Program-made: the position numbers and the translations under genes
Assembly: GCF_000330505.1 (NCBI RefSeq)
Contig: NW_004440309.1
Span: 161,088-225,087 of the forward strand
DNA from: Entamoeba invadens IP1
Taxonomy: Eukaryota; Evosea; Mastigamoebida; Endamoebidae
DNA: 64,000 nucleotides
Direction of reading: 5' to 3'
Notes under the pieces: generated by a model
The model's database searches: none
What the model was told of the DNA's origin: nothing
What the model saw: the letters and a program-made list of their open reading frames with translations, nothing else
Shown: positions 51,724 to 62,183 of the stretch, in pieces
How positions within the stretch are numbered: the first letter of the stretch is position 1
Layout: the number at the start of each line of letters is the position of its first letter

Positions 51724-52021
51724 TTAGTTTCCAAGTTCCCTTTATTTTCCAACCTTATTTGCAGTTTTGTTCCACCACGCAGTAGTTTTGATGCAAAATC
51801 ACGGGAAATTTTATTTGTTATAATCAATAGAATTTTATTATCATATGATAAATAACTTCCCTAAGAAGTTTTTTAATTAAAATGGTTTTTTGTTCCGACT
51901 CTTTTAAAAGTTATTTGGCAATTGAATAACAACCAAATGATAATTGTATTATTATTTAACTATAGTTATAATATACAAATTCTTTTTAAAATTTAAGCAA
52001 TACAAAAATGTTATTCAAATG

Positions 52022-53480
52022 TTATTCAAAATGGAACTTTGCGTAGGTGGATGATTTTGTAGCTCTTTTAACTGTTTTGATTGGCCGTCTTTCCCTTTCT
52101 TTTGGAGTAGGTTCTTTATCTTCGTTTTTACAGTGAAAGACCTCTTCGTCCTTTTCTTTCTTTTCGTTTTTATCTTCTTTTGGCTCGACTTTAATGCATT
52201 CAATCTTTTTCTTTTCCTTCTCTTTTTCTGGTTCAACAACACCGAATTCCAAAACGGTTTTATCATAATCTTCAAAAAGGTGAGAAAACGCAGAAACCAT
52301 TTCGTCTGATGGTCTTTTGGCGCAATCTGCCGGGCTTCTCATATGTACAATACAAACGTGATTTTCTGGCAAATTTATGCTTTTCACAATATTAGTAAAC
52401 GTCTGTACTTTTTGCTTTGATGTTTTCCTCTCCTTTGCCATTTTTTCTAAAATTTGTTTTTGAAAGTCCAAAATGGGGAGGTTCAAGAATTTATGAACGG
52501 ACGTGATTGATGGGACGCACTTTGCGATTCCTCCCTTCAAATTGACGATGATCACAGATTTTCCACGTAATGCCAGATTGTCTATATAATGATTAATTTT
52601 TTCAAAAACGATTTCATTAGTTTCGCCGACTGTTTTTTTGATATTTTCAATTGTTTTTGCTGTTTCTGATTGGAACTTAGAATTTTCCGGCAGTGCCAAA
52701 TAAAAAATGTTTTGTTCAGTTTTATACGTGTCGAGGTCATACAAAGTGAACACAATTTCCGAAGGAAACACGTCATTATACATTCCAATGCCTATAAAAC
52801 AAATTATAGTATTTTTTACTTCCCAATTCATATTAACAAAAGTGGTCTTTGGTAACTTCTCGCCTTGGATTTCTTCGTCCACTTCCCACTGAAAATGCTT
52901 GAGACAAATTAATTCCATCAGACTTGTATGTCTAGCGTCCGAGAGTGCGCAGTGAAATTTTGGATCAATTGTCTGATGGAAGGTGCATCTCTGTGCGCAC
53001 TCTAATTGTTTGAAGATTTGGTTTAACATGAAATTAACGTTCTCCACTTTGTGTGTGAAAACCTTTGTCCATAACGTGAAGAGTTGGACATGTGTGATGA
53101 ATCTCACATTATCAGGAAGGTCTATCATTCCTCTGTTAAAGATTTCCACAAGGCATTTCTTATCCCCTGCAAGTTGTTCTTCTTTCGATACAAAAATGGC
53201 CAACTGAGTGTGAAATTGATGAAAGTATTCGATAAGTTCAGAAGCTATCAAGGTATAGTTTCCGTCCAAGTCGGGGCTTTTTGGATTAATACCGTGGATT
53301 TTAGACGCTCGATTGAAAATGTTTTGATACGGGCCTGGTGACAACAGTCGATGGAATGTCCCCACCTCTTTATTAGTGTGAAGTCTATATGAACTAATTC
53401 CAATTTCAATTGGGTAGATGACATTCCCTACTTGAGCCGCATATTCAAAGTCGTAAAAATGGAACACGTCATGTTCAAAC
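52022..53480 (-). CDS. MAEL: Maelstrom-domain protein, probable RNase (5' end lost in gap)
   Basis: About 486 residues are visible. The N-terminus lies in the N gap at 53481-53580. The domain opens with 'FHFYDFEYA', a D-x-E pair as in DnaQ-fold exonucleases, then 'IYPIEIGISSYRL', 'GTFHRLLSPGP' and 'ASKIHGINP', a Maelstrom-type start. 'CTFHQTIDPKFHCALSDARHT' is the His/Cys zinc-like signature of the family. The C-terminus is a Lys/Glu-rich tail. Animal Maelstrom serves the piRNA pathway and has lost the catalytic acidic pair; protist forms that keep it act as nucleases. Here the D-x-E pair is present, so enzyme activity is plausible. The link to Entamoeba small-RNA silencing is inference. Confidence 0.72.
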
Positions 53481-53580
53481 NNNNNNNNNNNNNNNNNNNN
53501 NNNNNNNNNNNNNNNNNNNNNNNNNNNNNNNNNNNNNNNNNNNNNNNNNNNNNNNNNNNNNNNNNNNNNNNNNNNNNNNN
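53481..53580. other. assembly gap (100 N)
   Basis: Exactly 100 undetermined bases, the usual arbitrary gap size. The start codon and first residues of the Maelstrom-domain gene fall here or just beyond. Real distance is unknown. Confidence 0.98.
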
Positions 53581-53643
53581 ACGATATGAAGCAAACAAAA
53601 GTTACTGAATTCAAATATCAAGTCAAGAAAACACACATGTATT

Positions 53644-54740
53644 TTAAAATTTCCAAGGGATCTGTGATTGGAAATCCCATTGTTGTTGTTGGTACCCCTC
53701 TTGTTGTCCGTTAGCATTTGGACTTGTACTCATCTGTCTTTCATCGGTCGGTCCTTTTTTCCATTGATTAACAGTTTGGCATTGTTGTTGAGGTTGTTGC
53801 CCCTGTTGTTGTCCTTGCTGTTGCTGAGGGTATTGGATTTGCATGAAAGCGCCTTGGTTATCTGGGGAGACTGGTGCCTGAGAGTTGTTTTGTTGACTAG
53901 TTTGTGACATTCCCGACGAACCGAACACCAAGTTCCCATAGTTGAGTGATGGCATGACGACTTCGCTGAGTCGATATAACTTGACGTCCATAGCGTCTTC
54001 TCTGATTTTCATTTGGTAGAGCATTTCCTTCAAGCTGTTAATTTGTTGTTGAGTGTCGACTGTTTGTTTTTGGAGTTGCATTAATTGAGTTAACAAGTAT
54101 TGATAGACGGACGATTGGTCTTCATTGGGTTGGCTTTGTTGGGGTTGTTTCTTCTTTTGAGTCGACGGCTTTTTTCTTTGGATATTAGGGAGTAACTCGG
54201 GGTGGTCTGCAATGAAGCTTTCATGTCTGAAACAAAACCCGCTTTGTGTTTCCAGCTATGTATGAATATCTCTTCGATGACTTTTACTCTTGAAAGTTTT
54301 TAGATAGTGGCAACAAACCTTTCTGAATCCATAGATGTTTAATTGACGCACAAACGAGCAGATGTTCGAGTGTTTAAAAAACTTCGGTAAGATGACTTTC
54401 GAGAACTCGACGGGGTCCGGGATGATGATCGCTTTCTTATTAAATTCTTCTGACCAACAGATCTATCAATGAATTCCGCACGTGGCATACAACACTTCTA
54501 TAATATTAAATTATATTTTATAGAACAACAAACGTATGTGGACGTTTCGTGGTTGTTTACTAATTCATACAATTTGGATATAAAAGCTACTACAGAAGTC
54601 CCTGGTGGTGGTAATTCTACAGACGATTCTTGTTCAATCGGCGTTTTATCAACAGGAATCCCAGCTATAGTCGCTTCGGGGATACACCCAATTTTCTCAG
54701 TTCTCACTTCAGACATGTTCTTTTGCATTTTGAGTTTCAT
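53644..54740 (-). CDS. HSF: heat shock transcription factor HSF (three exons)
   Basis: Exons on the minus strand are 54740..54534, 54462..54319 and 54255..53644. The introns are 71 nt (54463..54533) and 63 nt (54256..54318), both GTTTGT...TAG; the joined product is 320 residues. The HSF DNA-binding domain crosses both introns. Exon 1 gives 'VVAFISKLYELVNN'. Exon 2 gives 'ICWSEEFNKKAIIIP' and the recognition helix region 'FKHSNICSFVRQLNIYGFRK'. Exon 3 gives 'FRHESFIADHPELLPNIQRKK'. A leucine-rich coiled coil (HR-A-like trimerisation, 'LLTQLMQLQKQTV') and a Gln-rich activation-like tail follow. A second ATG at 54716 is also possible. It binds heat-shock elements in the nucleus. Confidence 0.9.
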
Positions 54741-55021
54741 GGTCAACTCCCGCTTTTATTTGGCAGAAAACTTCAAACTTCTTCGTGTTAGGAAGTTTTC
54801 CCTTCACCAAAGCCTTTTCCTTAACTATTTTCTTACTCCTTTTTATCCACTTTTTTCTTTATTTGTTTATTCTATTAGTAGTATTTATTAATATAATTTT
54901 TCAACATCTTTTTTCAAAAGTATACAAAATATATCAATATAATTTCTATACCATTTAATTACTATTAATTTCGTTTAATTAAACCAACGCTATAAATATT
55001 CTTTTCAAAAACCTCAACCTC

Positions 55022-55202
55022 TTTTTTAAAATGAAAGATTTTTTTTTGTGATAATTTCGAGCTTTAACTTTGTGATTAAACATCAATCTTTTTTTTCTGT
55101 AATATCATTTCGGTGTAACTCACACTCAGCTGAGTTTCTTCATATGATACACCAACACTCATCAATAAAAACAATTTTAATTATTTGTAATCTTTTTTTG
55201 TG
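55022..55202 (-). repeat. 181-bp inverted repeat, copy B
   Basis: Reverse complement of copy A (48414-48594), identical at all 181 positions by manual alignment, 6.4 kb away. It lies between HSF and the PAP2 gene. Read on the plus strand it has T9, T8 and T7 tracts, each preceded by (A)ATC or GA. Confidence 0.95.
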
Positions 55203-55260
55203 AAAACCAATCTTTACAACAAATGCTATAAAATACTATAACATATCATTTATCAGCACA

Positions 55261-55306
55261 CAAAAATAGAGCATACAACAGTTCTAGACAAAATGCTCTA
55301 TTTTTG
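55261..55306. repeat. 14-bp perfect stem hairpin
   Basis: CAAAAATAGAGCAT at 55261-55274 is the exact complement of 55293-55306, with an 18-nt loop. It sits downstream of the PAP2 stop codon (gene on minus strand) and could be a 3' end or structured RNA signal. Confidence 0.8.
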
Positions 55307-55372
55307 CAAAAAAGAGAAAACAAACAAAATGACAATCACCCTTCACTTCCATCCGCTTGGGGACGCAACACC

Positions 55373-56217
55373 CTAAGCCAAAGTCTTCTCTTCATCAGTT
55401 ATAGTCGCATTTTTCTCCTTGTCCACGTCCTCCTCTATCTTCAAATCGTCGCAGTTTTCAGCAGAGAAGTTTTTGAATTTTGCGAGGTAGACAACAACAC
55501 CGAAGAAAATGCCAAAAGCTGTACCCCCCAGAATATCCGAGAAGTTGTGATGGTAGTCTCTTGTCCTGCTAATTGCGACAACCGACGCAATGATCCACGG
55601 CATAATGAAAAGTAATAATTTCCATGATGCGTGGCTTCGGCCAAAGATTTTGATTTGACCCGCAACGAAACACGCTGTGAATGACATACCCTTCTTATTA
55701 TTTCATTTTGTGTTGACAGCGGGTATTATTTCAATTGTGCCAAACAAACATTAAAAATTGTGGAGCTGTGCCCTGACGGAAAGCTCTTATAAACATCGTC
55801 AATTTGGTCCGAATTTTCTTCGAGTCTCGCGTAAAAGTGTGGTCGTGGTCTTCCAGCGAATATTTTTGCCCAGTTAGTGAGCGAGAGGCACGATAATGCC
55901 GCAAGGAGCAGTGTGAGTGCCGAGAAGACCAAAAATAAAAGAGACTTCTTTTTGACCGAAAAAATGATGATTAAAAGTGCGGGCGGCAAGTAGGCGAGTA
56001 AACAACAGGCATAAGTTGGCACAGATGAGTGTACATATGGGTACATCATGTTTACGTTTTGCGACCCGTCGGGTATTTCCATATGAAATGGGTGGATGAA
56101 CATTGGCACAATACACAAAACAATTAACACAACGTTTATAATAAAGTCCTCGATAAATCCAATCACAACAACCTTGTGAGCGAATTGGGATTTCAGGAAT
56201 TCTTTAATACCTACCAT
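55373..56217 (-). CDS. PAP2 lipid phosphate phosphatase (two exons)
   Basis: Exons are 56217..55750 and 55690..55373. The 59-nt intron (55691..55749) begins GTTTGT and ends AAG, and the joined product has 261 residues. An alternative acceptor 3 nt earlier (55694) is also in frame. All three PAP2 motifs are present: C1 'KIFAGRPRP', C2 'FPSGHSS' (split from C3 by the intron) and C3 'SRTRDYHHNFSD', whose His residues form the catalytic centre. Six hydrophobic segments are expected. It removes phosphate from phosphatidic acid or related lipids at membranes. The C-terminus is acidic and cytosolic. Confidence 0.9.
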
Positions 56218-57177
56218 GATCTTTTGGGGTTTTTAGTTTTCCCTCTTATGACTGTTCTTTCCATTAATTCCAATCCCGTCCGTCATATCTCTTGTGTGAT
56301 TTGATTTTTTTTTTGGACAAATAATCATTTTAATTGGTTTTTACTATTAAATGTATATCAAAACTTTATCCATAATAAATGAACTTTGAGTGGTATTTGT
56401 ATATTTTTATTATTTCTTTATTATATTATTTTTTCTATAATATTTTTTATTTTAAAATTACTTAAATTATATTAATAAATTATAGATTAAATAATATTCA
56501 AACAAATATTTTTTAATAATTTGGTAAATAGTTGAATTTTTTATTGATTCTAATTTCAAAATATAATCAAAATAACTATAGACAATAATAAAAAGTCAGT
56601 TGATAAAATAATCAACTTCAAATTTTTTTTATTAAATTATATATTATTATATTTAAATTATACAAATAATAAACTATCAAGAATAATATATAATTGATAT
56701 TAAATAAAAATTAAAATAGAAATATTTTTTTTAATTAAAAAAGTTTTATAATAAAACAATAATAAATAAAATGTAATTCAATCAATATAAAAAAACAGAA
56801 GAAAATAGAAAAACATTTTTAATAAAAAAAGTTTGGCATTCCAATTCTTAAAATAAAATGATTTGCAAAAAAAAAATATGGTAATAATAAATTTATTTTA
56901 CTAAACTATTTTATTATATATGTATTACTATAATAAATTTAATTATTGAATTATAATTAAAATAAGATGTTTAAAAAAAAATTTGAAAAAATTATTAAAA
57001 TATAAAATAATTATAAGTGTCAATTAACTAGTATGTTTATTAATATAATATAGTAAATATATAAATCAAGAAATATATAAATAGAATTACAAGAATTTAA
57101 CACCAATCAAAAAAAAACACATGACAAATGTTTTAGTTTTTTTTCTAATTTAAACGAAAACTCGATTTACCAAGACG
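56218..57177. other. 960-bp divergent intergenic, simple A/T sequence
   Basis: Almost only A and T, with homopolymers; no gene or RNA recognised. Possible MAR or origin-like DNA, not provable. Confidence 0.5.
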
Positions 57178-57735
57178 ATGAAGAATCACAATACTTCACC
57201 AAATACGCGACAAACCCTAAACCACCCCAAAACGCCTTCTCATCGAAATGAGATTCCAATTGTCCAAAACACTTTTTTGATTTCGTTGTTGAATCTAACC
57301 CACAAAATTACTCTTTTTCAGTCTTCAAAACACAGGCGGCTTGAAGTCCAAAACATTGACATAGAAAGTGTTGAAGATGACACTTCCAAAAATTCTCTCT
57401 ACAAAACGATAGATGAAAAAACATATGCTGGAGATGTTGAGGCATTTTTCAACCCTAAAAACAGATTTCTGGCGGAGTACTCAACGTACCTTGTTGACAA
57501 ATTGACGTCTCTTGGCGCAACATTCAACATGAAAATACAAAAACATATTCACACATTTAATGTTATTCAATCAGTCACATATGACGGTCTTACTTTTTCA
57601 GAAAAAGACGTTTTGAGAAAAGGATTCTTTATTAATAAAATATTGGTCAAAAGAATCAAGGACAACGCATCACAAGACAAGGCTGTGTTATTCCCAAAAG
57701 ACTTGGAACTTATGTCTATTATCATCAATGTGTAA
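57178..57735 (+). CDS. orphan protein, unknown function (185 aa)
   Basis: 185 residues, intact, with no family recognised. The first 55 residues are basic and polar ('NHNTSPNTRQTLNHPKTPSHRN'), followed by 'ISLLNLTHKITLFQ'. The C-terminal 110 residues look folded and helical ('EAFFNPKNRFLAEYSTYLVDKLTSLGATFNMKIQKH', 'SEKDVLRKGFFINKILVKRI'). Codon use is A/T richer than in neighbouring genes. It lies alone in a gene-poor stretch. An N-terminal intron is possible because the first third is of lower complexity. Confidence 0.6.
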   Translation: MKNHNTSPNTRQTLNHPKTPSHRNEIPIVQNTFLISLLNLTHKITLFQSSKHRRLEVQNIDIESVEDDTSKNSLYKTIDEKTYAGDVEAFFNPKNRFLAEYSTYLVDKLTSLGATFNMKIQKHIHTFNVIQSVTYDGLTFSEKDVLRKGFFINKILVKRIKDNASQDKAVLFPKDLELMSIIINV

Positions 57736-58371
57736 TTGTAATTATATTTTTAATTTGTTTAATTATTTGTTTAGTTGTTTAATCTTGTACCAGTCATTTA
57801 ATACATTTAATTATTTATAATTATATTATGACAGGTTTCGCATTTCGGTGGTTTTAAATAATGAGTTTTGATCTTGAACTTTTTCAATTTTCGGTTTTGT
57901 GACCAATTAAGCTTTGTATATTAAAAACAAACATAATAAAAACTAGTTGTTTGTAGTATTTTAATATACATAAAGTAACAAAATTTTAATCAATAATTTA
58001 AAAACAATTTTTTGATAAAAATAACAAGAATAACCAAAAATTACACGAAGTATTTTGTATGATTTAAAAAAACTATATTAAACTAAAAATGAATAATAAA
58101 TCCAGAATAAATGTACTATACATTTATAATTTATAAACTAAAAAAATTGGTATTATCAAACAGCAAAAAAGTTTTTAAGTTTGTGAATTTGAAGAGCGAC
58201 GAAAAAGGAGTGCAAATGGAATTCGAGTTATAAGTTATAATTAAAGAAATTAAAAAGAACGAATGCAACAAGTGTGAAAAAAAAAAGCAAAGACCGAAAA
58301 GGCGAAAGAGAAAAAACGAAAAATATCGAAAAAAACATGAGAATTCAAGAATAAAACTGTGAAAACAGAAA
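57736..58371. other. intergenic, A/T rich
   Basis: No ORF with coding character on the plus strand. The minus-strand Phe/Leu-rich ORFs (58131-58447) are composition artefacts. The last 150 bp are A-rich leader of the next gene. Confidence 0.5.
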
Positions 58372-59137
58372 ATGCAAGACAAGCCCAATCTTCAATGTAG
58401 CTGTTGTCTATGTCAAAAAAGTCGTTTATTCCAACTTGCAAATCCAAAGATTAAAACGACAAAGTTATGTGTTTTAATCTTAAAATCGTTGAAAATGCTT
58501 CACCCGGAACTTGAATGTTTTTCGATCAAGACGGACATCGCAGATTTTATTAAAGATCACTGGGGGCTTTTGATTAAACTGAAATTGTGTTTGTTTATAT
58601 TACATACAATATAATTAATTTATATCTGCTTGAATAGAATGACCCTAAGTTCAGTCCGTCCAATATAAAAAGAGTCTTTTAGACGCTCTCAACCACTGTC
58701 CACAAATCGAATGTGGAAAGGATTTTTGCCACGACCGCGGTTATTACAGGCTGAAGGAGGGAAGCTCCGCAAAAGACAAAAGTGACGACAAAGACGAGCT
58801 CCTCCCAAAAATTAAAACACCGAAACAAGAGAAAGAGTGTGTCGTGGGGAGCGCAAAAAATGAGATTCAAAATCTAACACTAAATGCCCCGCCACAGCGT
58901 GGCGGGGAAAATAGTGTAGAAGAGAAATTGGAAGTCAGTAAGGAACTGTATAGCTGCTACGACGACCTACAACGACAAGTCAATCAGGGAGTTAAAGTAT
59001 TTAGTTGTTTATACGGGAAATATTTAGCGAATTTGGATGTCAAAAGGAGTGATCTTGTTCGAGATATATTAGAACATCAGACCGAATTGTTCCACCTTTT
59101 TGGAAAGAGGAAAATGGAGTGGTGTACATTCAACTAA
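58372..59137 (+). CDS. orphan Cys-containing protein (two exons)
   Basis: Exon 1 is 58372..58588 and exon 2 is 58683..59137. The 94-nt intron starts GTTTGT and ends TAG, giving 223 residues. An earlier TAG would create a stop, so the second acceptor is used. No family is recognised. The N-terminus has 'CSCCLCQKSRLFQL', a possible small zinc motif. A helical core ('LHPELECFSIKTDIADFIKDHWGLLIKLK') follows, and just after the junction there is another Cys/His cluster ('HCPQIECGKDFCHD'). A charged linker leads to a helical C-terminus ('LYSCYDDLQRQVNQGVKVFSCLYGKYL'). It could be a regulatory or DNA-binding protein; this is a guess. Confidence 0.65.
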
Positions 59138-60761
59138 ACACTCCAATATTGTCAAATTACTTTCATCACTTTTTTATTCATTCTTCTCATTTCTTTTTTT
59201 TTCGTTTTGGCAATAAACCGAAATTAATTATTTGTTGCATGAAATAATATTAATTACTACAAATAGAGATACTATTATGTTATTAATTAAGTTGTTATTT
59301 GTATTGTAACTGATTTTACCATTTTGATTAGTAAGTAAAATAACAAACATTTTAGAAAATTGACTTTTTTATATGTATAGTTCATTGGTTTAATATAATT
59401 ATTAAAAATAATTGGTTTTCTTTGGGCTAAGGTTCGTTTCCTGGGTTTAATAGGACTAACTGTAATTAAAAGTGCTTATTGATATTTTTTACAGTAGTAT
59501 ATAAATCGTGCTGATTTCCTGCACTCGTTCCTTCAACAGTAAATCCTCACGATTTCGCTAAGTTTGTTTAAAAATGATGATTATTTCTACAATTATTTTA
59601 AAAATTTATTATTCCTAAAGTAAAATGATTTACTGTAGGAGGAATGAGTGCAGGAAATCATACGATTCATATACTACTATTAAATTGAATATCAATTTGA
59701 AAAATACAAAAAATTAAAATATCTAATATATTTTAAGTTTTTCAACAAAAAAAAATTTATTGTCAAATATTTAAATATTTTTTTAGTTAACTTTTAGTTA
59801 CAAAAGGAGTCTTGTATTTTGATCAACATTGACAATATTATTGAGAGGTTTAGTTTTATTTAATAGTTTTGTACTTATTAAGTTTAAATATCATCATTGT
59901 AAACTTATATTATTATTAGTAATAAAAATACTATATATTTATTATTTAAAACAAAAAAAAAATAGTACAACCAAAAACCACATCAATAACATTCGTTGAA
60001 GTTGACCAAATTGTAACTTACAACTTGACATAATGAATAGTTTTAATGGAAGTTTTAGTTAAAAACTACTATTTGACCAATTATGTTGTATCTAAGTTTT
60101 TGATAAAACCAAAAACCGTTTGTTTTTGTATTTATGATAGCGAACTTTCAACACCAAAAGTGTTTAATTTTTATGGAATTACGATAAAAACAAAATAATT
60201 TCAACAAATCTAGACTTTTTTTAGTCTTTACCATTTTTCTCAATTTGCCTTCAAAAATCAATACTCTCAATTCTATTCAATAAAGATTGCTTTACAAGTT
60301 TTATTATAATTATAGTACAGTGAATTACATATCAAACAAGATACTTCTAAGTTTTTTTTTTGTTGACAAAACAAAAAACGTTAAATAAGAATAAATTGGA
60401 TGTTATTATTGCAAGTAATCGGGATGATCAGCAATAACAATAAAAACAAAAAACCGAATTACTATGTTTTGTCAAAGCAAGTCAGTTTTTTGGGTGTTTC
60501 AACTTTTTTTCGGGTTTTAATCAAATTCCCAAAACTTGATTAATTTTACTCCCAAATTACGCAAACTTGCACTTTTGGTGAGTATCACACATTGTCTTAA
60601 ATAAGCCAAAAAACACTTAGAAGTTATAGAAAAAAAACTCTGATATGAAATAATTATAGTTATTTATTTATTATATTTAGTAAATTACACAAGTCAAGAG
60701 GGGTCAACCTCAAAAGTTCCATTGATTTAAAAACCGTTTCCAAAACTCTTAAAGCACAGAT
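59138..60761. other. 1.6-kb gene-free stretch with a MITE-like inverted repeat
   Basis: The longest spacer of the window. Apart from the hairpin at 59479-59691 it is A/T rich, with no coding character and no tRNA or rRNA signal that I can see. Confidence 0.5.
59479..59691. repeat. MITE-like or hairpin element, about 213 bp
   Basis: Core arms 59493-59545 and 59627-59678 pair with about 6 mismatches or indels in 53. Shared blocks are AGTAGTATAT, GATTTCCTGCACTC and ACAGTAAATC. Outer TTGATATT/AATATCAA ends extend it. The loop is 81 nt. There is no ORF inside. Confidence 0.85.
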
Positions 60762-60944
60762 ATGAGTGTGCTCGAAATGACAACGTCTGAGATTATGAGA
60801 AATATTACTCCTGTTGTAGTCCAATGTACACATCGGGACACTGTTCGCGACACTATCGACTCCGTGGAATATAATTGTTTTATTGACACGATATATAAAG
60901 AATTATTCGGGATGAACACTGTCGTCTCTACAGACTCGGCGTAG
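60762..60944 (+). CDS. small orphan protein (60 aa)
   Basis: 60 residues from an ATG, with codon use and G+C well above the flanking sequence. The sequence 'MTTSEIMRNITPVVVQCTHRDTVRDTIDSVEY' looks coding, but no family is recognised. No GAAC box is seen upstream. It may be a complete short protein or one exon of a larger gene. Confidence 0.42.
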   Translation: MSVLEMTTSEIMRNITPVVVQCTHRDTVRDTIDSVEYNCFIDTIYKELFGMNTVVSTDSA

Positions 60945-61142
60945 GACTTCTCGTCTTGTAATGTTATTTATTTGTCTCTATCATTTGTTCTATCGATTGA
61001 CTCTACTTTAAATTTATAGTATATAATTATTATAATATACTATAATACTGATAATTATTTGAATAATAGTATTATAATATAAAAAGAAAGAAATTCCATA
61101 ATCCAAAACACCCAAATTATCACGTAATTTGAATTATCGAAA

Positions 61143-62162
61143 TTAGTTCAAAAGAGTATCGAGAACTTCCTTTTTGGTGCCTTGGTCGACAGTCTTGTAG
61201 AGATCTGTTGACAAATATCTTTCACCGCATGATGGCACAATCACAACGATAGTCTTTCCTTTATTTTCAACTTTGGTCGCTTCACGAAGACCAGCAAGAA
61301 TAGCTGCACCAGAAGACATACCAACCATGATACCATCATACTTCACAACTAATCGCGATGTCTTCCAAGCGTCTTGCGTCTTAATTGGGATGATCTCATC
61401 GACTATATCCTTCTTATAAATGGTTGGCACAAACCCAGCACCGATGCCTTGAATCCCATGTGGACCTTTTGGCTTACCCTCAAGAACAGCAGATTCCTCA
61501 GGCTCGACAGCAATCACTTTGACGTTCTTCTTCTGTTTCAAGTTCTCGCCAACACCAATAAGAGTTCCAGAGGTACCAACAGCTGAGATGAAGATATCGA
61601 CTTTACCGTCAGTGTCTTCCCAGATCTCTTGAGCTGTGAATGCATGTGCTTTGGTGTTATCGGGATTGTTGAATTGATCCGCTACAAAGTACTTCCCTGG
61701 GTTCTCTTTGACCATATTTTCCGAGTGAGCGATCGCTCCCGGCATCCCAAGTTTCCCTTCAGTTAGAATTAAGTTCGCGCCAAAGGCCTTCATGATTTGT
61801 TGTCGCTCAACAGACATGGTAGATGGCATCACTATGTTCACTTTGAACCCATAAGCAGCACCTACTTGGCACAACCCAATCCCAGTATTCCCAGAAGTGG
61901 CCTCCAAGATCTCCATCCCTTCTTTCAAGCGCCCATCCTTTAATGCTTGGTAGACAATGTTAAGTGCAATTCTATCTTTTACGGAAGACATTGGGTTGAA
62001 GAATTCCAATTTCACGAGAACGGTAGTGCCAGGTTGAATCTTAGAGTGGTCGGTGACACCATTCAATTTGACTAAAGGAGTGCCTCCAATAGTCTCAAGA
62101 ATGTTGTTATACACTCTCTTGCGTGGTGCAGATATCGTGATGTTTTCGCCAATCTCCGCCAT
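61143..62162 (-). CDS. cysteine synthase (O-acetylserine sulfhydrylase)
   Basis: 339 residues, the length typical of Entamoeba cysteine synthases. The PLP lysine is K62 in SSVKDR, the substrate loop is T89-S-G-N-T-G94, and the phosphate-binding loop is in 'VGTSGTLIG'. 'EPEESAVLEGKPKGPHGIQGIGAGFVP' is characteristic of the O-acetylserine enzyme. It makes L-cysteine from O-acetylserine and sulfide in the cytosol. Cysteine is the main antioxidant thiol of Entamoeba, which lacks glutathione. The gene is of bacterial type and was probably acquired by lateral transfer long ago. Upstream on the minus strand lie a TATA-like box (62191-62201) and a GAACT box (62184-62188). Confidence 0.95.
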   Translation of the reverse strand: MAEIGENITISAPRKRVYNNILETIGGTPLVKLNGVTDHSKIQPGTTVLVKLEFFNPMSSVKDRIALNIVYQALKDGRLKEGMEILEATSGNTGIGLCQVGAAYGFKVNIVMPSTMSVERQQIMKAFGANLILTEGKLGMPGAIAHSENMVKENPGKYFVADQFNNPDNTKAHAFTAQEIWEDTDGKVDIFISAVGTSGTLIGVGENLKQKKNVKVIAVEPEESAVLEGKPKGPHGIQGIGAGFVPTIYKKDIVDEIIPIKTQDAWKTSRLVVKYDGIMVGMSSGAAILAGLREATKVENKGKTIVVIVPSCGERYLSTDLYKTVDQGTKKEVLDTLLN

Positions 62163-62183
62163 TTTCTGAATGAACAGTTAAGA

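Noticed and set aside
58131..58447. Phe-rich minus-strand ORFs
   Set aside because: Composition artefacts of an A-rich leader on the plus strand.
59993..60100. Apparent inverted repeat around ACAAC...GTTGT
   Set aside because: Only five to seven matching bases per arm after alignment; not above chance in this composition.
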